Assembly (NCBI GenBank): GCA_963830165.1
Contig: CAWHKZ010000004.1
Location: forward strand, 62,001 to 126,000
DNA: 64,000 bases
From: Bog-756 sp963830165
Lineage (GTDB): Bacteria > Actinomycetota > Acidimicrobiia > Acidimicrobiales > RAAP-2
Reading direction: 5' to 3'
Shown: positions 8,487 through 16,888 of the stretch, one piece after another
How the letters are laid out: each line of letters starts with the position of its first letter
Numbering within the stretch: position 1 is the stretch's first letter
The notes under the pieces: generated by a model
Seen by the model: the letters and a program-made list of their open reading frames with translations, nothing else
Told to the model about the DNA's origin: nothing
The model's database searches: none
Program-made: the position numbers and the translations under genes

Positions 8487-10418
8487 TCACGTCGGAGTCC
8501 TGTCGGCAGGAATCGGTGTTCCGGGAGACGCGTCCGCAGGTGACGGTTGGCGTCGTTCTGCCTCGGAGATGGCCCAGGCCGCGTTGACGAGCCCGATGTG
8601 GCTGAAGGCCTGGGGGAAGTTGCCGAGGAGCTCGCCGCTGACGGGATCGACCTCCTCGGCCAGCAGCCCGACGTCGTTGACGAAGGCCGCCGCCCGCTCG
8701 AAGACCTCGCGGGCCCGAGCCGTCCGACCGGCCGTCGCCAGGGCCTGGGCCAGCCAGAAGGTGCACAGGAGGAACGTGCCCTCCTCGCCGTCGAGCCCGT
8801 CGTGGGCCCGGTAGCGGTACACGAGTCCCCGCTCGTCGGTCAGACGCTCTTCGGTCGCGTCGATGGTGGCGAGCACCCTGGGTTCGTCGGCCGGAAGGAA
8901 CCCGACCAGCGGGAGCATCAGGTTGGAGGCGTCGAGCTCGTCCGAGTCGAAGGACTGGGTGAAGGCCCCGGCCCGGTCGCTCCAGCCCCGGTCCAGGATC
9001 GCCTCGCGGATCCGGGTCCGAGTCTGTCCCCAGGCCTCCACCCGGTCGGGGACGCCGAGACGGTCGGCCAGGCCGACCGCCCGGTCCAGGGCCACCCAGC
9101 ACATCAGCTTGGAGTACACGAAGTCGCGAGGCTCGACCCGCACCTCCCAGATCCCTTGGTCCTTTTCCTGCCAGCGCCGGGCGACGGTGTCGGCCAGCTG
9201 GACGAAGAATCGACGTGTGGCCGGGGCCAGATCGGGAGGCGCCCCCCATGTCGCCGGAGCGGCCATCGGACCGACCCGGGAGGTGTCGTCGAACAGGTGG
9301 TCCGAGAGGCGGTCCACGGCTCCGAGCAACTCCCCGTAGACGTCGAGTTGCCGCTGGTTCCAGGCACCGTTACCGACCCTGACGGGGGCGGAGTGTCGCC
9401 AGCCCTCCAAGTGGGGCAGCTCCCGTTCGGTCAGGTCCCGTTCGCCGCCGATGCCGAACATGATCTGCAGGTCACCGCCCTGGTCGAGCGAGCCGGCCGC
9501 GGAGGAGGTCACGTAGTCGAAGTACTGGTTGGCCTCGTCAGGACAGGCCGCCACCCAGAGGGCCTCGATCGTGAACGACGCGTCCCGCACCCAGGAATAG
9601 CGGTAGTCCCAGTTGCGGGCGCCGCCCACCACCTCCGGCAGGGACGTGGTCGCCGCCGCGCAGATCGCGCCGGTGGGTGCGAACGTGAGCGACTGGAGCA
9701 CACGCCCGCTGTGGTGCACCAGATCTCGCCACGGGCCTACGTAGGCCTGGTGGAGGTCCGACCACGACTCCCAGGCCGATGCGGTGTCTTCGAGCCGTCC
9801 GCCGATCTCGGTTTGGCCCCAGACCCTGGCTGGGCCCGTGTCGGCCCGGTGGCTGTAGTGCAGGGCGAAGCCCGCATGGTCTCCGTGGCCGAGCCGCAGC
9901 ACGCAGGAGACCGCTGACCGGTCGACGGTCAGGTCGACGGGGGACGAGAGGGCCAGCTCGTCGGCGCCGACGAAGGTGGCCACTCCACCGTCGAGGAGTT
10001 CGAACCGGGGACGGACCAGGCCGTAGTCAGGCCGAGGGACGTACTCCATGGTCAACTCCACGTCTCCCTCGACGCACATTGCACGCCGAATCAGCAGATG
10101 CGGCGCTCCTCTGCCGAGGTCGTGCCCTCGGTTGCCCTCGCCCATGGCCAGGGTGTCAGTGATCACCACGGTGCCCGTCGGGGTGTGGAATGTGGTCTCC
10201 AACACCATGGTGCGGTCGAGGTAGCGGCGGGTGACGTGCGTGGCACTCCCGGCCCGGATCGACCAGTGACCTGCGTCGTCACCGACGAGGCGACCGAAGA
10301 CCGACGGGCTGTCGAAGCGGGGGAAGCACAGCCAGTCGATCGAGCCGTCCACGCTCACCAGCGCCGCGCTGTGCCGATCCGAGAGGACCGCATACTCGGC
10401 AATCGGAGTCGTGCTCAT
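8487..10418 (-). CDS. GH15 family glucoamylase/trehalase-like hydrolase
   Basis: A 643-residue glycoside hydrolase family 15 protein. An N-terminal beta-sandwich (IDWLCFPRFDSPSVF near residue 28) leads into an (alpha/alpha)6 barrel. NWDYRYSWVRDASFT, GIWEVR (general acid Glu region) and EEVDP..GELLGNFPQAFSHIGL (catalytic base region) are all present, so it looks active. Family knowledge: actinobacterial members of this length include trehalases and alpha-glucosidases of uncertain specificity. No signal peptide is seen, so it is probably cytosolic, acting on trehalose or glycogen fragments. AAGGAG precedes the ATG, and TAGCGT about 30 bases upstream may be the -10 box. Confidence 0.93.
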   Translation of the reverse strand: MSTTPIAEYAVLSDRHSAALVSVDGSIDWLCFPRFDSPSVFGRLVGDDAGHWSIRAGSATHVTRRYLDRTMVLETTFHTPTGTVVITDTLAMGEGNRGHDLGRGAPHLLIRRAMCVEGDVELTMEYVPRPDYGLVRPRFELLDGGVATFVGADELALSSPVDLTVDRSAVSCVLRLGHGDHAGFALHYSHRADTGPARVWGQTEIGGRLEDTASAWESWSDLHQAYVGPWRDLVHHSGRVLQSLTFAPTGAICAAATTSLPEVVGGARNWDYRYSWVRDASFTIEALWVAACPDEANQYFDYVTSSAAGSLDQGGDLQIMFGIGGERDLTERELPHLEGWRHSAPVRVGNGAWNQRQLDVYGELLGAVDRLSDHLFDDTSRVGPMAAPATWGAPPDLAPATRRFFVQLADTVARRWQEKDQGIWEVRVEPRDFVYSKLMCWVALDRAVGLADRLGVPDRVEAWGQTRTRIREAILDRGWSDRAGAFTQSFDSDELDASNLMLPLVGFLPADEPRVLATIDATEERLTDERGLVYRYRAHDGLDGEEGTFLLCTFWLAQALATAGRTARAREVFERAAAFVNDVGLLAEEVDPVSGELLGNFPQAFSHIGLVNAAWAISEAERRQPSPADASPGTPIPADRTPT

Positions 10419-10656
10419 GTGAGCTCCTTCGCCACCGGTTCACAACGCTAACCCTCTGTGGAAGAATTCCACCACCCCGACGGAGGTGTCCCGCAGGCGG
10501 AGCAAACCGCACGTCGAGTCGTCGGGGCGTCGGGTCTGTCCCCTGTCGAACCGGGAGGTCCACCGATGACGAAGATCCACGACCGAGGCCGACCCGTCCG
10601 TGGGATCGCCGGACCTCGCAGGGTGCCGGCGCTCGATTGAAGGTCTGGAGCAGACG

Positions 10657-11088
10657 ATGAACTTTCAGGGCGTCATAGTGAACGTGACCGATCTCGAACG
10701 GTCCATCGACTTCTACCGCGAGGTGCTCGACTTCACGCTGCTGTCCCAGAGCGATCAGCTGGCGGCCGTGAATGCTCCAGGCTCAGACGGGGCCCAGGTC
10801 CTGGTGCTACGAGCGCAGGGAAGTAGTCCCATGGCAGGGGCCCGTCACGTCGGCCTGCGGGCCTTCGTCCTGGAAGTCGACTCGGCCGACCAACAGGAAC
10901 GGATCGCCGGTGAGTTGGAGGCTCGGAACGCACTCCTCACCCGCCATGAGACCGGCGAGTGGACGGCGGTGGTGGGTCGCGACCCCGACGGGGTGGCCAT
11001 GGTCGTGACGTGGCAGCGCGGCGGGACCGAAACTGCGGAGCGCAGCTGGGGGACCCTCGACGACTTTCTCTACGGAATCGGCGAGTAG
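10657..11088 (+). CDS. VOC/glyoxalase-fold protein with incomplete metal site
   Basis: A 143-residue vicinal-oxygen-chelate protein: GVIVNVTDLERSIDFYREVL is the classic first beta-alpha module, and the second module carries RHVGLRAFVLEV and DPDGVAMVV. The first His ligand is absent (Val/Ile in the strand), and the Glu normally found after DPDG is Val, so metal chelation by the usual triad is unlikely. It may be a ligand-binding or resistance-type relative. GGAG lies 6 bases before the ATG at 10657; a longer reading from 10600 lacks family sequence. It is followed after 77 bases by the redoxin gene on the same strand. Confidence 0.85.
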   Translation: MNFQGVIVNVTDLERSIDFYREVLDFTLLSQSDQLAAVNAPGSDGAQVLVLRAQGSSPMAGARHVGLRAFVLEVDSADQQERIAGELEARNALLTRHETGEWTAVVGRDPDGVAMVVTWQRGGTETAERSWGTLDDFLYGIGE

Positions 11089-11165
11089 GCGAACACGGGG
11101 ACCGTCGATGAGGACGGAACCGGCGGGCCCCTTCGATGGGCCCGAAGAGTGAGGAGGAAGAGACA

Positions 11166-11786
11166 TTGCGAACGGACATCGTCGTCGGCGCCAACTTCCC
11201 CGACTACCAGCTGGAAGACCAGTCCGGTGTCCAACGGAGGCTCTCCGAGCTCCAGGGCGGCAACCCGATGGTCCTCCATCTGTCGCGCGGGTCGTACGAC
11301 CCCAAAGAGCATCGATTCCTCAGGAACCTGGTGGAGAGCTACCCGGAATTCCGGGTCGCCTACACGCGGCTGGTCGTCATCTCCACCGACAACCCGCTCA
11401 ACCTGAACGAGTTCCGCGACTCCCTCGGCGCCTCATGGCCATTCCTGGGTGACCCGGAGAGGACGGTGCAGCGCGATCTCGACATCGAGGAGTTCACGGA
11501 TCCGCACGATCCCATGATCCCCCACACCTTCGTGCTCGAGCCGGGACTCCGAATCTTTCGCATCTACAACGGCTACTGGTACTGGGGTCGACCGACGATG
11601 GACGAGCTGCACGTGGACCTACGCGCACTGCTGCAGAACATCCGTCCGGACTTCGACCTGGGTGCGCCCGGCCTGCGCGAGGCCTGGGATCGAGGGGATC
11701 GGGAGATGTTTCTCGTCGACACGCTCGACGAGCCGATCCGATTCACCGAAGGCGGGGCCATCGGGATCAAGCGGGGTGGCCTGTAG
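11166..11786 (+). CDS. Redoxin/AhpC-TSA-like protein lacking the active-site cysteine
   Basis: A 206-residue thioredoxin-fold protein starting at TTG 11166, chosen because AGGAGG lies just upstream; ATG 11136 would add ten unsupported residues. It opens with GANFPDYQLEDQSG and SELQGGNPMVL, as in AhpC/TSA proteins, followed by the active-site loop. Relatives that I recall carry RG.YCPKEH there; this protein has RGSYDPKEH, so the peroxidatic Cys position is Asp. IPHTFVL and a cis-Pro region follow. Without that thiol it is unlikely to be a peroxidase in the normal way; a chaperone or binding role is possible. Confidence is high for the fold, low for the function. Confidence 0.85.
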   Translation: MRTDIVVGANFPDYQLEDQSGVQRRLSELQGGNPMVLHLSRGSYDPKEHRFLRNLVESYPEFRVAYTRLVVISTDNPLNLNEFRDSLGASWPFLGDPERTVQRDLDIEEFTDPHDPMIPHTFVLEPGLRIFRIYNGYWYWGRPTMDELHVDLRALLQNIRPDFDLGAPGLREAWDRGDREMFLVDTLDEPIRFTEGGAIGIKRGGL

Positions 11787-11970
11787 CCACGCGGGAACGA
11801 GTTGCCGTCCGACGCCGGGCCCACCCGGGAGCCGGTCGCGGACGTGTCGGGCACGGAAGGCGAGTCGCGATGAGCACGTTCAGACAGGAGGTCAGGATGA
11901 CAGTGGCCCGAGTTCGACCGAACGCCGATATCGGACGGGGCAGACCGGTGGAGAACGGACCACACGGGCG

Positions 11971-12606
11971 ATGGGCGGACGGTTGACAGCCCGGCCCCGC
12001 ACCCTGAAGCGGGCGTTCTACGAACGGCCAGCGGAGATGGTCGCCGGCAGCCTGATCGGTAAGATCTTCTCGTACGGACCGCTACGTGGCCGCATCGTCG
12101 AGGTGGAGGCGTACGACGAGAAGGAGCCGGCAAGCCGTGGATTCTCCGGTCTCCGAACGGGCAATGCGACACTGTTCGGACCGCCGGGGCGCCTCGAGGT
12201 CTACCTCACCTACGGGGTCAACTACCTGACGAATGTCGTGTGTCAGCCGGTCGGCGTCGGGTCCGGCGTCCTCATCCGGGCGTTGGAACCACTCACCGGG
12301 ATGCGGCTGATGCGGGCCAACCGGGGCGATCCCCGCGACCCGGATCGGCGGCTGTGCAGCGGACCCGGTCGCCTCTCCAAAGCGTTCGGCCTCAGTCGGG
12401 CCGACAACGATACGGATCTGGTCGTCGGCAAGATCCGGATCCTCGACGACGACAGTTCGCTTCCGTACGCCAGGAGCGCTCGAGTCGGCGTCTCCGCGGG
12501 CCAGCACCTGGACTGGCGATTCTACGTTGAAGGCAATCCGAGCGTGTCCGTGGCGCGCGTTCCCGTGACACCGATGAAAGCGGCCGAGCCACGGACGGCG
12601 CCGTAG
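11971..12606 (+). CDS. mpg: 3-methyladenine DNA glycosylase (MPG/AAG family)
   Basis: A 211-residue base-excision repair enzyme that removes alkylated purines. GRIVEVEAYDEKEPAS contains the catalytic Glu of the VEVEAY motif, followed by NATLFGPPG, VYLTYGVNYLTNVVC (the family usually has YFTYG) and LIRALEP, then LCSGPGRLSKAFG. The usual His after DPAS is Arg. The ATG at 11971 is the earliest start giving family sequence. It has only a distant GGAGAA and overlaps the end of a small frame (11897-11986) that has its own AGGAGG, suggesting translational coupling. A hairpin lies 27 bases after the stop. Confidence 0.9.
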   Translation: MGGRLTARPRTLKRAFYERPAEMVAGSLIGKIFSYGPLRGRIVEVEAYDEKEPASRGFSGLRTGNATLFGPPGRLEVYLTYGVNYLTNVVCQPVGVGSGVLIRALEPLTGMRLMRANRGDPRDPDRRLCSGPGRLSKAFGLSRADNDTDLVVGKIRILDDDSSLPYARSARVGVSAGQHLDWRFYVEGNPSVSVARVPVTPMKAAEPRTAP

Positions 12607-12632
12607 GTCCTTCCGCCCTACCCACGGCTCAG

Positions 12633-12651
12633 ACCCCGTCGCAGACGGGGT
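12633..12651 (+). terminator. Small GC hairpin after the DNA glycosylase gene
   Basis: ACCCCGTC and GACGGGGT form a perfect 8-bp stem around a 3-base loop, 27 bases after the glycosylase stop and 27 bases before the next gene. There is no T tract, so termination is only suggested. Confidence 0.4.
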
Positions 12652-12678
12652 TCGGGCCCACATCAATGGAGGTGCCAG

Positions 12679-13110
12679 ATGGCCGAATTCACACCGCCCG
12701 CCGAAGGAATTCTGTTGGGCCACTTCATCGTCTCGGACGACGTCGAGCGTTCCCGGCGCTTCTACACCGACGTGTTGGGCGGCGAGGTGGTCTTCTCCGG
12801 AGATGTGACCTATGTGGCCCTTGCCAACAGTTGGATCATCATCAACGTCGGCGGAGGTCCGACGGACGACAAGCCCTCGGTCACCCTGGAGACACCACGA
12901 GACCTCGACCGGGTCAGCAGCTTCCTCAACATCCGCGTGAGGGACATCCAGGCGGTCTACGACGAGTGGAGCGCCCGGGGAGCTGAATTCCTGACCCCGC
13001 CGAAGCAGCACCAGTACGAAATCCGTTGCTACATCCGCGATCCCGACGGTCATCTGATCGAAGTCGGGCAGACCACGGACCCGGAGGGCGACTGGTCGGC
13101 ATGGACCTGA
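12679..13110 (+). CDS. VOC/glyoxalase-family protein
   Basis: A 143-residue glyoxalase-fold protein. LLGHFIVSDDVERSRRFYTDVLGG supplies a His in the first strand, FLNIRVRDI begins the second module, and DPDGHLIEVGQ provides the conserved Glu, so unlike the VOC protein at 10657 its metal site looks largely intact. GGAGG lies 9 bases before the ATG. The reaction is unknown; the family includes glyoxalase I, fosfomycin-modifying enzymes and extradiol dioxygenases. A strong hairpin follows at 13184-13214. Confidence 0.88.
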   Translation: MAEFTPPAEGILLGHFIVSDDVERSRRFYTDVLGGEVVFSGDVTYVALANSWIIINVGGGPTDDKPSVTLETPRDLDRVSSFLNIRVRDIQAVYDEWSARGAEFLTPPKQHQYEIRCYIRDPDGHLIEVGQTTDPEGDWSAWT

Positions 13111-13183
13111 CCGGTCCGACCGTAGAGGGTGGCTCGCGCCAGGAGACCCGGCATGACCGACGATCAGCTGCACGTCGATGATT

Positions 13184-13214
13184 CGGGACCAGGCCACCCC
13201 ACTGCCTGGTCCCG
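13184..13214 (+). terminator. Hairpin with 11-bp perfect stem
   Basis: CGGGACCAGGC and GCCTGGTCCCG pair perfectly around a 9-base loop, followed by GCACCTTTCCCC. The hairpin lies in the 159-base gap after the VOC gene and is the best terminator candidate in this part of the window. Confidence 0.65.
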
Positions 13215-13269
13215 GCACCTTTCCCCTGTAACTGTCGTTGGATAATTTGCAACCGAGGAGGTTTCGGTC

Positions 13270-13905
13270 ATGACCACGGCAGTGATCGGCAGTGGGAAGA
13301 TCGGATCGACCATCGCCCGCCTGCTCGCCTCCGGCGGGGAGAGCCTGCGGCTCTCGAGCGCAGACAGCCGATCGGCAAGGACACTGGCGGAACAGATCGG
13401 TCGAGCCGCCGTGCCCGCCGCCGACAACCGCGATGCGTTACAGGGAGCCGACGCCGTCGTTCTCGGGCTTCGGTTCACCGTGCTGGAGGGCGTGATCGGC
13501 GAGATCGCCGACCTGGTGGAGGACAAGCTCGTCGTGGTCCCGAGCAACCCGGTCGGCGTGGACGACGCGGGCAACGTCGTACGGCTCCTGCCGGAGCAGC
13601 AGTCATCCGGCGAGGTGGTCGCCGGGTGGCTGCCAGCGGGGGCGCACCTGGCCATGGCGTTCGGAGCCATGTCGGCCGATCTCCTGGAATCCTCCAGCAA
13701 CCGGTCACCGGAAGCGGCGGTGCTCTTCTACGTCACCGACGACAACCGTGCCGCCGACGAAGTCGAACGGCTGATCCGCACGGCCGGCTTCGAACCGGTG
13801 ACGGTCGGCGGAATCGACCAATCCAGCCGGCTCGAGGTGGGCGGTGACCTGCACGATCTGGTGGTCGATCCTGCTCAGGGACGGTCTCTGACGGATCGGA
13901 ACTGA
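13270..13905 (+). CDS. NADP oxidoreductase, coenzyme F420-dependent reductase-like (COG2085)
   Basis: A 211-residue Rossmann protein. The N-terminal AVIGSGKIGSTIARLLASGG binds the dinucleotide, followed by ADAVVLGLRFTVL and VVPSNPVG, as in Fno/NpdG-like and NADP-binding domain 9 proteins. These move hydride between NADPH and F420 or act as related imine/ketone reductases. GAGGAGGT precedes the ATG, a strong ribosome site. It stands alone after a terminator. Without the C-terminal F420-site residues being checked against a structure, the F420 role remains an inference. Confidence 0.85.
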   Translation: MTTAVIGSGKIGSTIARLLASGGESLRLSSADSRSARTLAEQIGRAAVPAADNRDALQGADAVVLGLRFTVLEGVIGEIADLVEDKLVVVPSNPVGVDDAGNVVRLLPEQQSSGEVVAGWLPAGAHLAMAFGAMSADLLESSSNRSPEAAVLFYVTDDNRAADEVERLIRTAGFEPVTVGGIDQSSRLEVGGDLHDLVVDPAQGRSLTDRN

Positions 13906-14282
13906 CCGATGGTCGGGTGCGGAACGCGACGTCCAGGACACGAGATCGTCACCCTGGGGCACGGCTACCAACCCCTCAGAGGCGGGCCCCGATGACCTAC
14001 CGTGCCTAGGTTCACGATGCCGCGCCACCGAGCCGATCCGGCTCTTCGAACATGGCCAGTGCTTGCTCCCGTTGCTGCGCCCGGAATCGCATCACCTCGG
14101 AGGCATGCCCCACTTGGATATGACGACGTCAAAGTGGGGCAACCGAACTCTTTGCGGCGCTCGTAGAGCGACCTCCAGCTCGCCGGCGGAGGCGGTGCGT
14201 CAGTGCCCTTCATGGTGGGTGACTCCGTGTCCTGATCACCATGCTTGGGCGAGAGCGACTACCTCTTCGGTCTCTCCTGGCG
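13906..14282. other. Intergenic region at the edge of the accessory segment
   Basis: I find no convincing gene in this stretch before the GntR promoter. At 14129-14142 it contains TCAAAGTGGGGCAA, which resembles the TGGGGCAACTT motif found again at 17328-17338, perhaps a remnant of an insertion-sequence end. Confidence 0.4.
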
Positions 14283-14312
14283 TTGACATTACGAGGTCAG
14301 CCCCCGTAGAGT
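14283..14312 (+). promoter_or_regulatory. SigA-type promoter of the GntR/ABC operon
   Basis: A perfect TTGACA (14283-14288) is followed after 18 bases by TAGAGT (14307-14312). Transcription should begin at about 14319, which is the ATG of the GntR gene, so the messenger is expected to be leaderless. Confidence 0.75.
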
Positions 14313-14324
14313 TGTCTTATGACA
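14313..14324. promoter_or_regulatory. Candidate GntR operator over the transcription start
   Basis: TGTC-TTAT-GACA is an inverted repeat spanning the predicted start site and the ATG of the GntR gene. It fits the general GntR operator pattern GT-N-AC, so the regulator could repress its own operon here. The assignment is inference from position and symmetry. Confidence 0.45.
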
Positions 14325-14801
14325 CTAGGACAGGGGGATAGCGACCGGGTCGGCGCTCAGATCTCACCGATTGAGTTCCGGCTCGACCCCGCTTCAGGTG
14401 TGCCGACCTATCTCCAACTCGTCCATCAGGTCGAGCATGCGCTGCGGCTCGGCTACCTCAAACCCGGTGACCAACTGCCCAAGGTCAGGGATGCCGTCGC
14501 CTCGCTGGCCATCAACCCGAACACGGTGTCCAAGGCCTATCGCGAACTGGAAACCAAGGGTCTCATCGTGGGGCGCCCGGGCCAGGGCACATTCATCTTG
14601 GCCACCCTCAGCGAGGTTGCGCTACCCGAGCTGACCGGACTTCGGCGATCCCTGCGGGGCTGGCTGGCCAAGGCGGACGCGGCTGGGCTCGACGAGAGCG
14701 GCATTGCGGCACTCGTCGCAAGCGAACTGCGGGATTTTTATGAGCGTCGTAGCGGTTCGCGCTCAGCCGCCCAAGTTGGCGAAACGGAGGGTGTTGCATG
14801 A
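14319..14801 (+). CDS. GntR-family regulator, YtrA-type
   Basis: A 160-residue one-component regulator. The winged helix (about residues 20-90) includes GVPTYLQLVHQVEHALRLG, then GDQLPKVRDAVASLAINPNTV and GLIVGRPGQGTFI. The effector part is only a short C-terminal helix region, as in the YtrA subfamily, which commonly controls adjacent ABC transporter genes. There is no Shine-Dalgarno sequence; the promoter spacing predicts a leaderless message. Its stop overlaps the ABC ATPase start (ATGA), so the two are co-translated. Probable role: autorepressor of the ABC operon that follows. Confidence 0.92.
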   Translation: MTLGQGDSDRVGAQISPIEFRLDPASGVPTYLQLVHQVEHALRLGYLKPGDQLPKVRDAVASLAINPNTVSKAYRELETKGLIVGRPGQGTFILATLSEVALPELTGLRRSLRGWLAKADAAGLDESGIAALVASELRDFYERRSGSRSAAQVGETEGVA

Positions 14802-15709
14802 ATATCATCGAGACTCACAGCCTCGGCAAATCGTACGGAGCGACCAAAGCGCTCGACGACTGCAACCTTGCGATCCCTGAGGGGCACGTGGCCGCGCTGG
14901 TCGGACCCAACGGTGCTGGAAAGTCGACACTGCTGAATCTCGCGGTCGGGCTGGCAACGCCGACGAGCGGCGAGTTGAGCGTTCTCGGTGGGTACCGCGC
15001 CGGCTCATTGCCGGCACTCGACGGCATCGGTTTCGTTGCTCAGGACACGCCGCTCTACAAGAACCTGTCGGCCGCCGACACGCTGCATCTCACCCGGAAT
15101 CTCAACCGGCACTTCGACCAGGCTTACGCCGAGGCCCGGTTGGCCGAGCTGGGCATCCCTCAGAAGCGTAAGACGGGCAAGCTCTCGGGCGGCCAGCAGG
15201 CCCAGCTCGCGTTGACCCTGGCGCTGGCCCGCCGACCGCGCCTTCTCGTGCTCGATGAGCCGGTGGCAATGCTCGACCCGATCGCCCGCCACGATTTCAT
15301 GGCTACGGTGCTGACGGCGGCGGCCGACGACGGCGTGTCTGTGCTGCTGTCCTCGCACGTGCTCGCCGAACTCGAGCGGGTGGCCGACTATCTGATCATG
15401 ATGTCCTTGGGCCGCATCCAGGTGGCGGGCGAGATCGACGATCTACTCGCGGGCCACCGCTTGCTGACCGGCCCGACCGCCGAGGCCGGTCGATACGACG
15501 AACGGCCGGTCGTGCATGTTCGCGGCGGCGATGCCCAGGCTCATCTGCTGGTTCGGTCCACCGCGGACGACCCGGTCCCACCGGGTTGGGAGGCGCATCC
15601 GGTCGGCTTGGAAGAGCTCGCTCTGGCCTATTTGCGCGAGCCCGACGCCGCCGCTCTGCCTGGTCCGGTCGGAAGTTGGGATGCCGACCCAGCGGAGGTG
15701 ACGAGATGA
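14798..15709 (+). CDS. ABC transporter ATP-binding protein (YtrB-like)
   Basis: A 303-residue ATPase with Walker A GPNGAGKST near residue 38, the Q-loop FVAQD, signature LSGGQQ, Walker B LLVLDEP and an H-loop SSHV. The ~70 residues after the ATPase core are a variable C-terminal extension. It overlaps the GntR stop and the permease start by 4 bases each, so it forms an operon with both. Family knowledge: YtrA-linked exporters handle antibiotics or envelope stress in several Gram-positive bacteria. The substrate cannot be read from the sequence. Confidence 0.92.
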   Translation: MNIIETHSLGKSYGATKALDDCNLAIPEGHVAALVGPNGAGKSTLLNLAVGLATPTSGELSVLGGYRAGSLPALDGIGFVAQDTPLYKNLSAADTLHLTRNLNRHFDQAYAEARLAELGIPQKRKTGKLSGGQQAQLALTLALARRPRLLVLDEPVAMLDPIARHDFMATVLTAAADDGVSVLLSSHVLAELERVADYLIMMSLGRIQVAGEIDDLLAGHRLLTGPTAEAGRYDERPVVHVRGGDAQAHLLVRSTADDPVPPGWEAHPVGLEELALAYLREPDAAALPGPVGSWDADPAEVTR

Positions 15710-16768
15710 CCGCGCTGAGCACGATGTCCGCACCCACGCTCGTGAAGGAGAGTGCGGACCTGCGGCCGCTGCCCTGGCGACGGATGGCCTGGGTCACCTG
15801 GCGCCAGCACCGCACGGCACTGATCGGCGTGGTGGCGTTGACCGGCGCGCTGGCCCTCTGCTTGCTGATCGTCGGGCTTCAGCTACACCACGCCTACGCC
15901 GCTGCGATTGCCTGTCATCCGGCGAATTCGGCAGCCTGCAATGCCATGGTCGCCCACTTCAATGGCATCGGCAACTTTCTGACCAATGGCCTTGTCTTCC
16001 TGGTCGTGCCACCCCTGATCGGGGCGTTCGTCGGGGCGCCGTTGCTTGCCCGCGAGTTCGAGGCCGGTACCTTCCGCTACGCCTGGTCCCAGGGCTTCGG
16101 GCGGTGGCGCTGGACGCTCGCCAAGTTGGTGGCGCTCGGAGTTGTGGTGGCCGTGGCCAGTGGCGCCCTCAGCGTGCTGGCCTCGTGGTACTACCGGCCG
16201 TATTTCGCCTCGGGCATTCAGTCCCTGTCCCTTACCACGTTCAATCCGCTCAATCCTGTTTTGTTCGAGCAGCGTGGCGTTGCCTTCGCCGCATGGACTC
16301 TGGCCGCTTTCGCAATCGGCGCCCTGGCTGGCGTGCTCATTCGTAGAGTCGTCCCTGCCATCGTGACCACACTGGCTGTGTGCGGTGCTCTCACCTTCGC
16401 GACGGGGGGGGTGGCTACGCATGCACTACCTGACTCCGCTGGTCACCAGGGGACTCAACGCGCCGAGTTCCGCGCGGATCGTAAGCCAATGGGGAAGCAG
16501 GGGCGGCCGAGTCGTCTTCACCGGACCGCCGTCCTTTCCGATCTACCAGCAGTACTGCTCCGCTCAGGCCGGACTGGGCAAGGGCGGCGGGTCGGGGTCG
16601 GGGAATCCCCTCCAGTGCATGGCTCAGCACGGCTTCACGTTCTGGACCAGCTACCAGCCGGCCAGACGGTATTGGGCGTTACAGTGGATCGAGGGCGGTT
16701 GGGTTCTCGCGCTATCGGTGCTGCTCATCGCCGTGACCGTCTGGCTCGTCCGTCGCCGCGCAATCTGA
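15706..16768 (+). CDS. ABC-2 type permease of the GntR operon, frameshifted
   Basis: This is the membrane partner of the preceding ATPase. From ATG 15706 the frame encodes five hydrophobic segments up to FATGG, then shifts at a run of eight G (16404-16411). The membrane-protein sequence resumes in the next frame with WLRMHYLTPLVTRG and ends with a sixth segment (LALSVLLIAVTVWLV) and RRRAI at 16768. Removing one G gives exactly 354 codons (353 residues). Without it, translation continues in an unrelated frame to 16878. The cause may be sequencing error, true inactivation, or slippage-based switching. Confidence 0.85.
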
Positions 16769-16888
16769 AGTTTGCTATCCCCCCACACCCGCCCCCGATT
16801 TGCAAACGGCACGGCGTCAACGGGTCGCCCATATCACCGGGTGGATGCGACACTCCGCCTCCAACTCGTGGCCCGTAAGATCGTGAAA

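Noticed and set aside
11662..11970. Upstream extension of the DNA glycosylase reading frame
   Set aside because: It overlaps the end of the redoxin gene and encodes Ser/Arg-rich sequence without family similarity; the glycosylase domain begins just after 11971.
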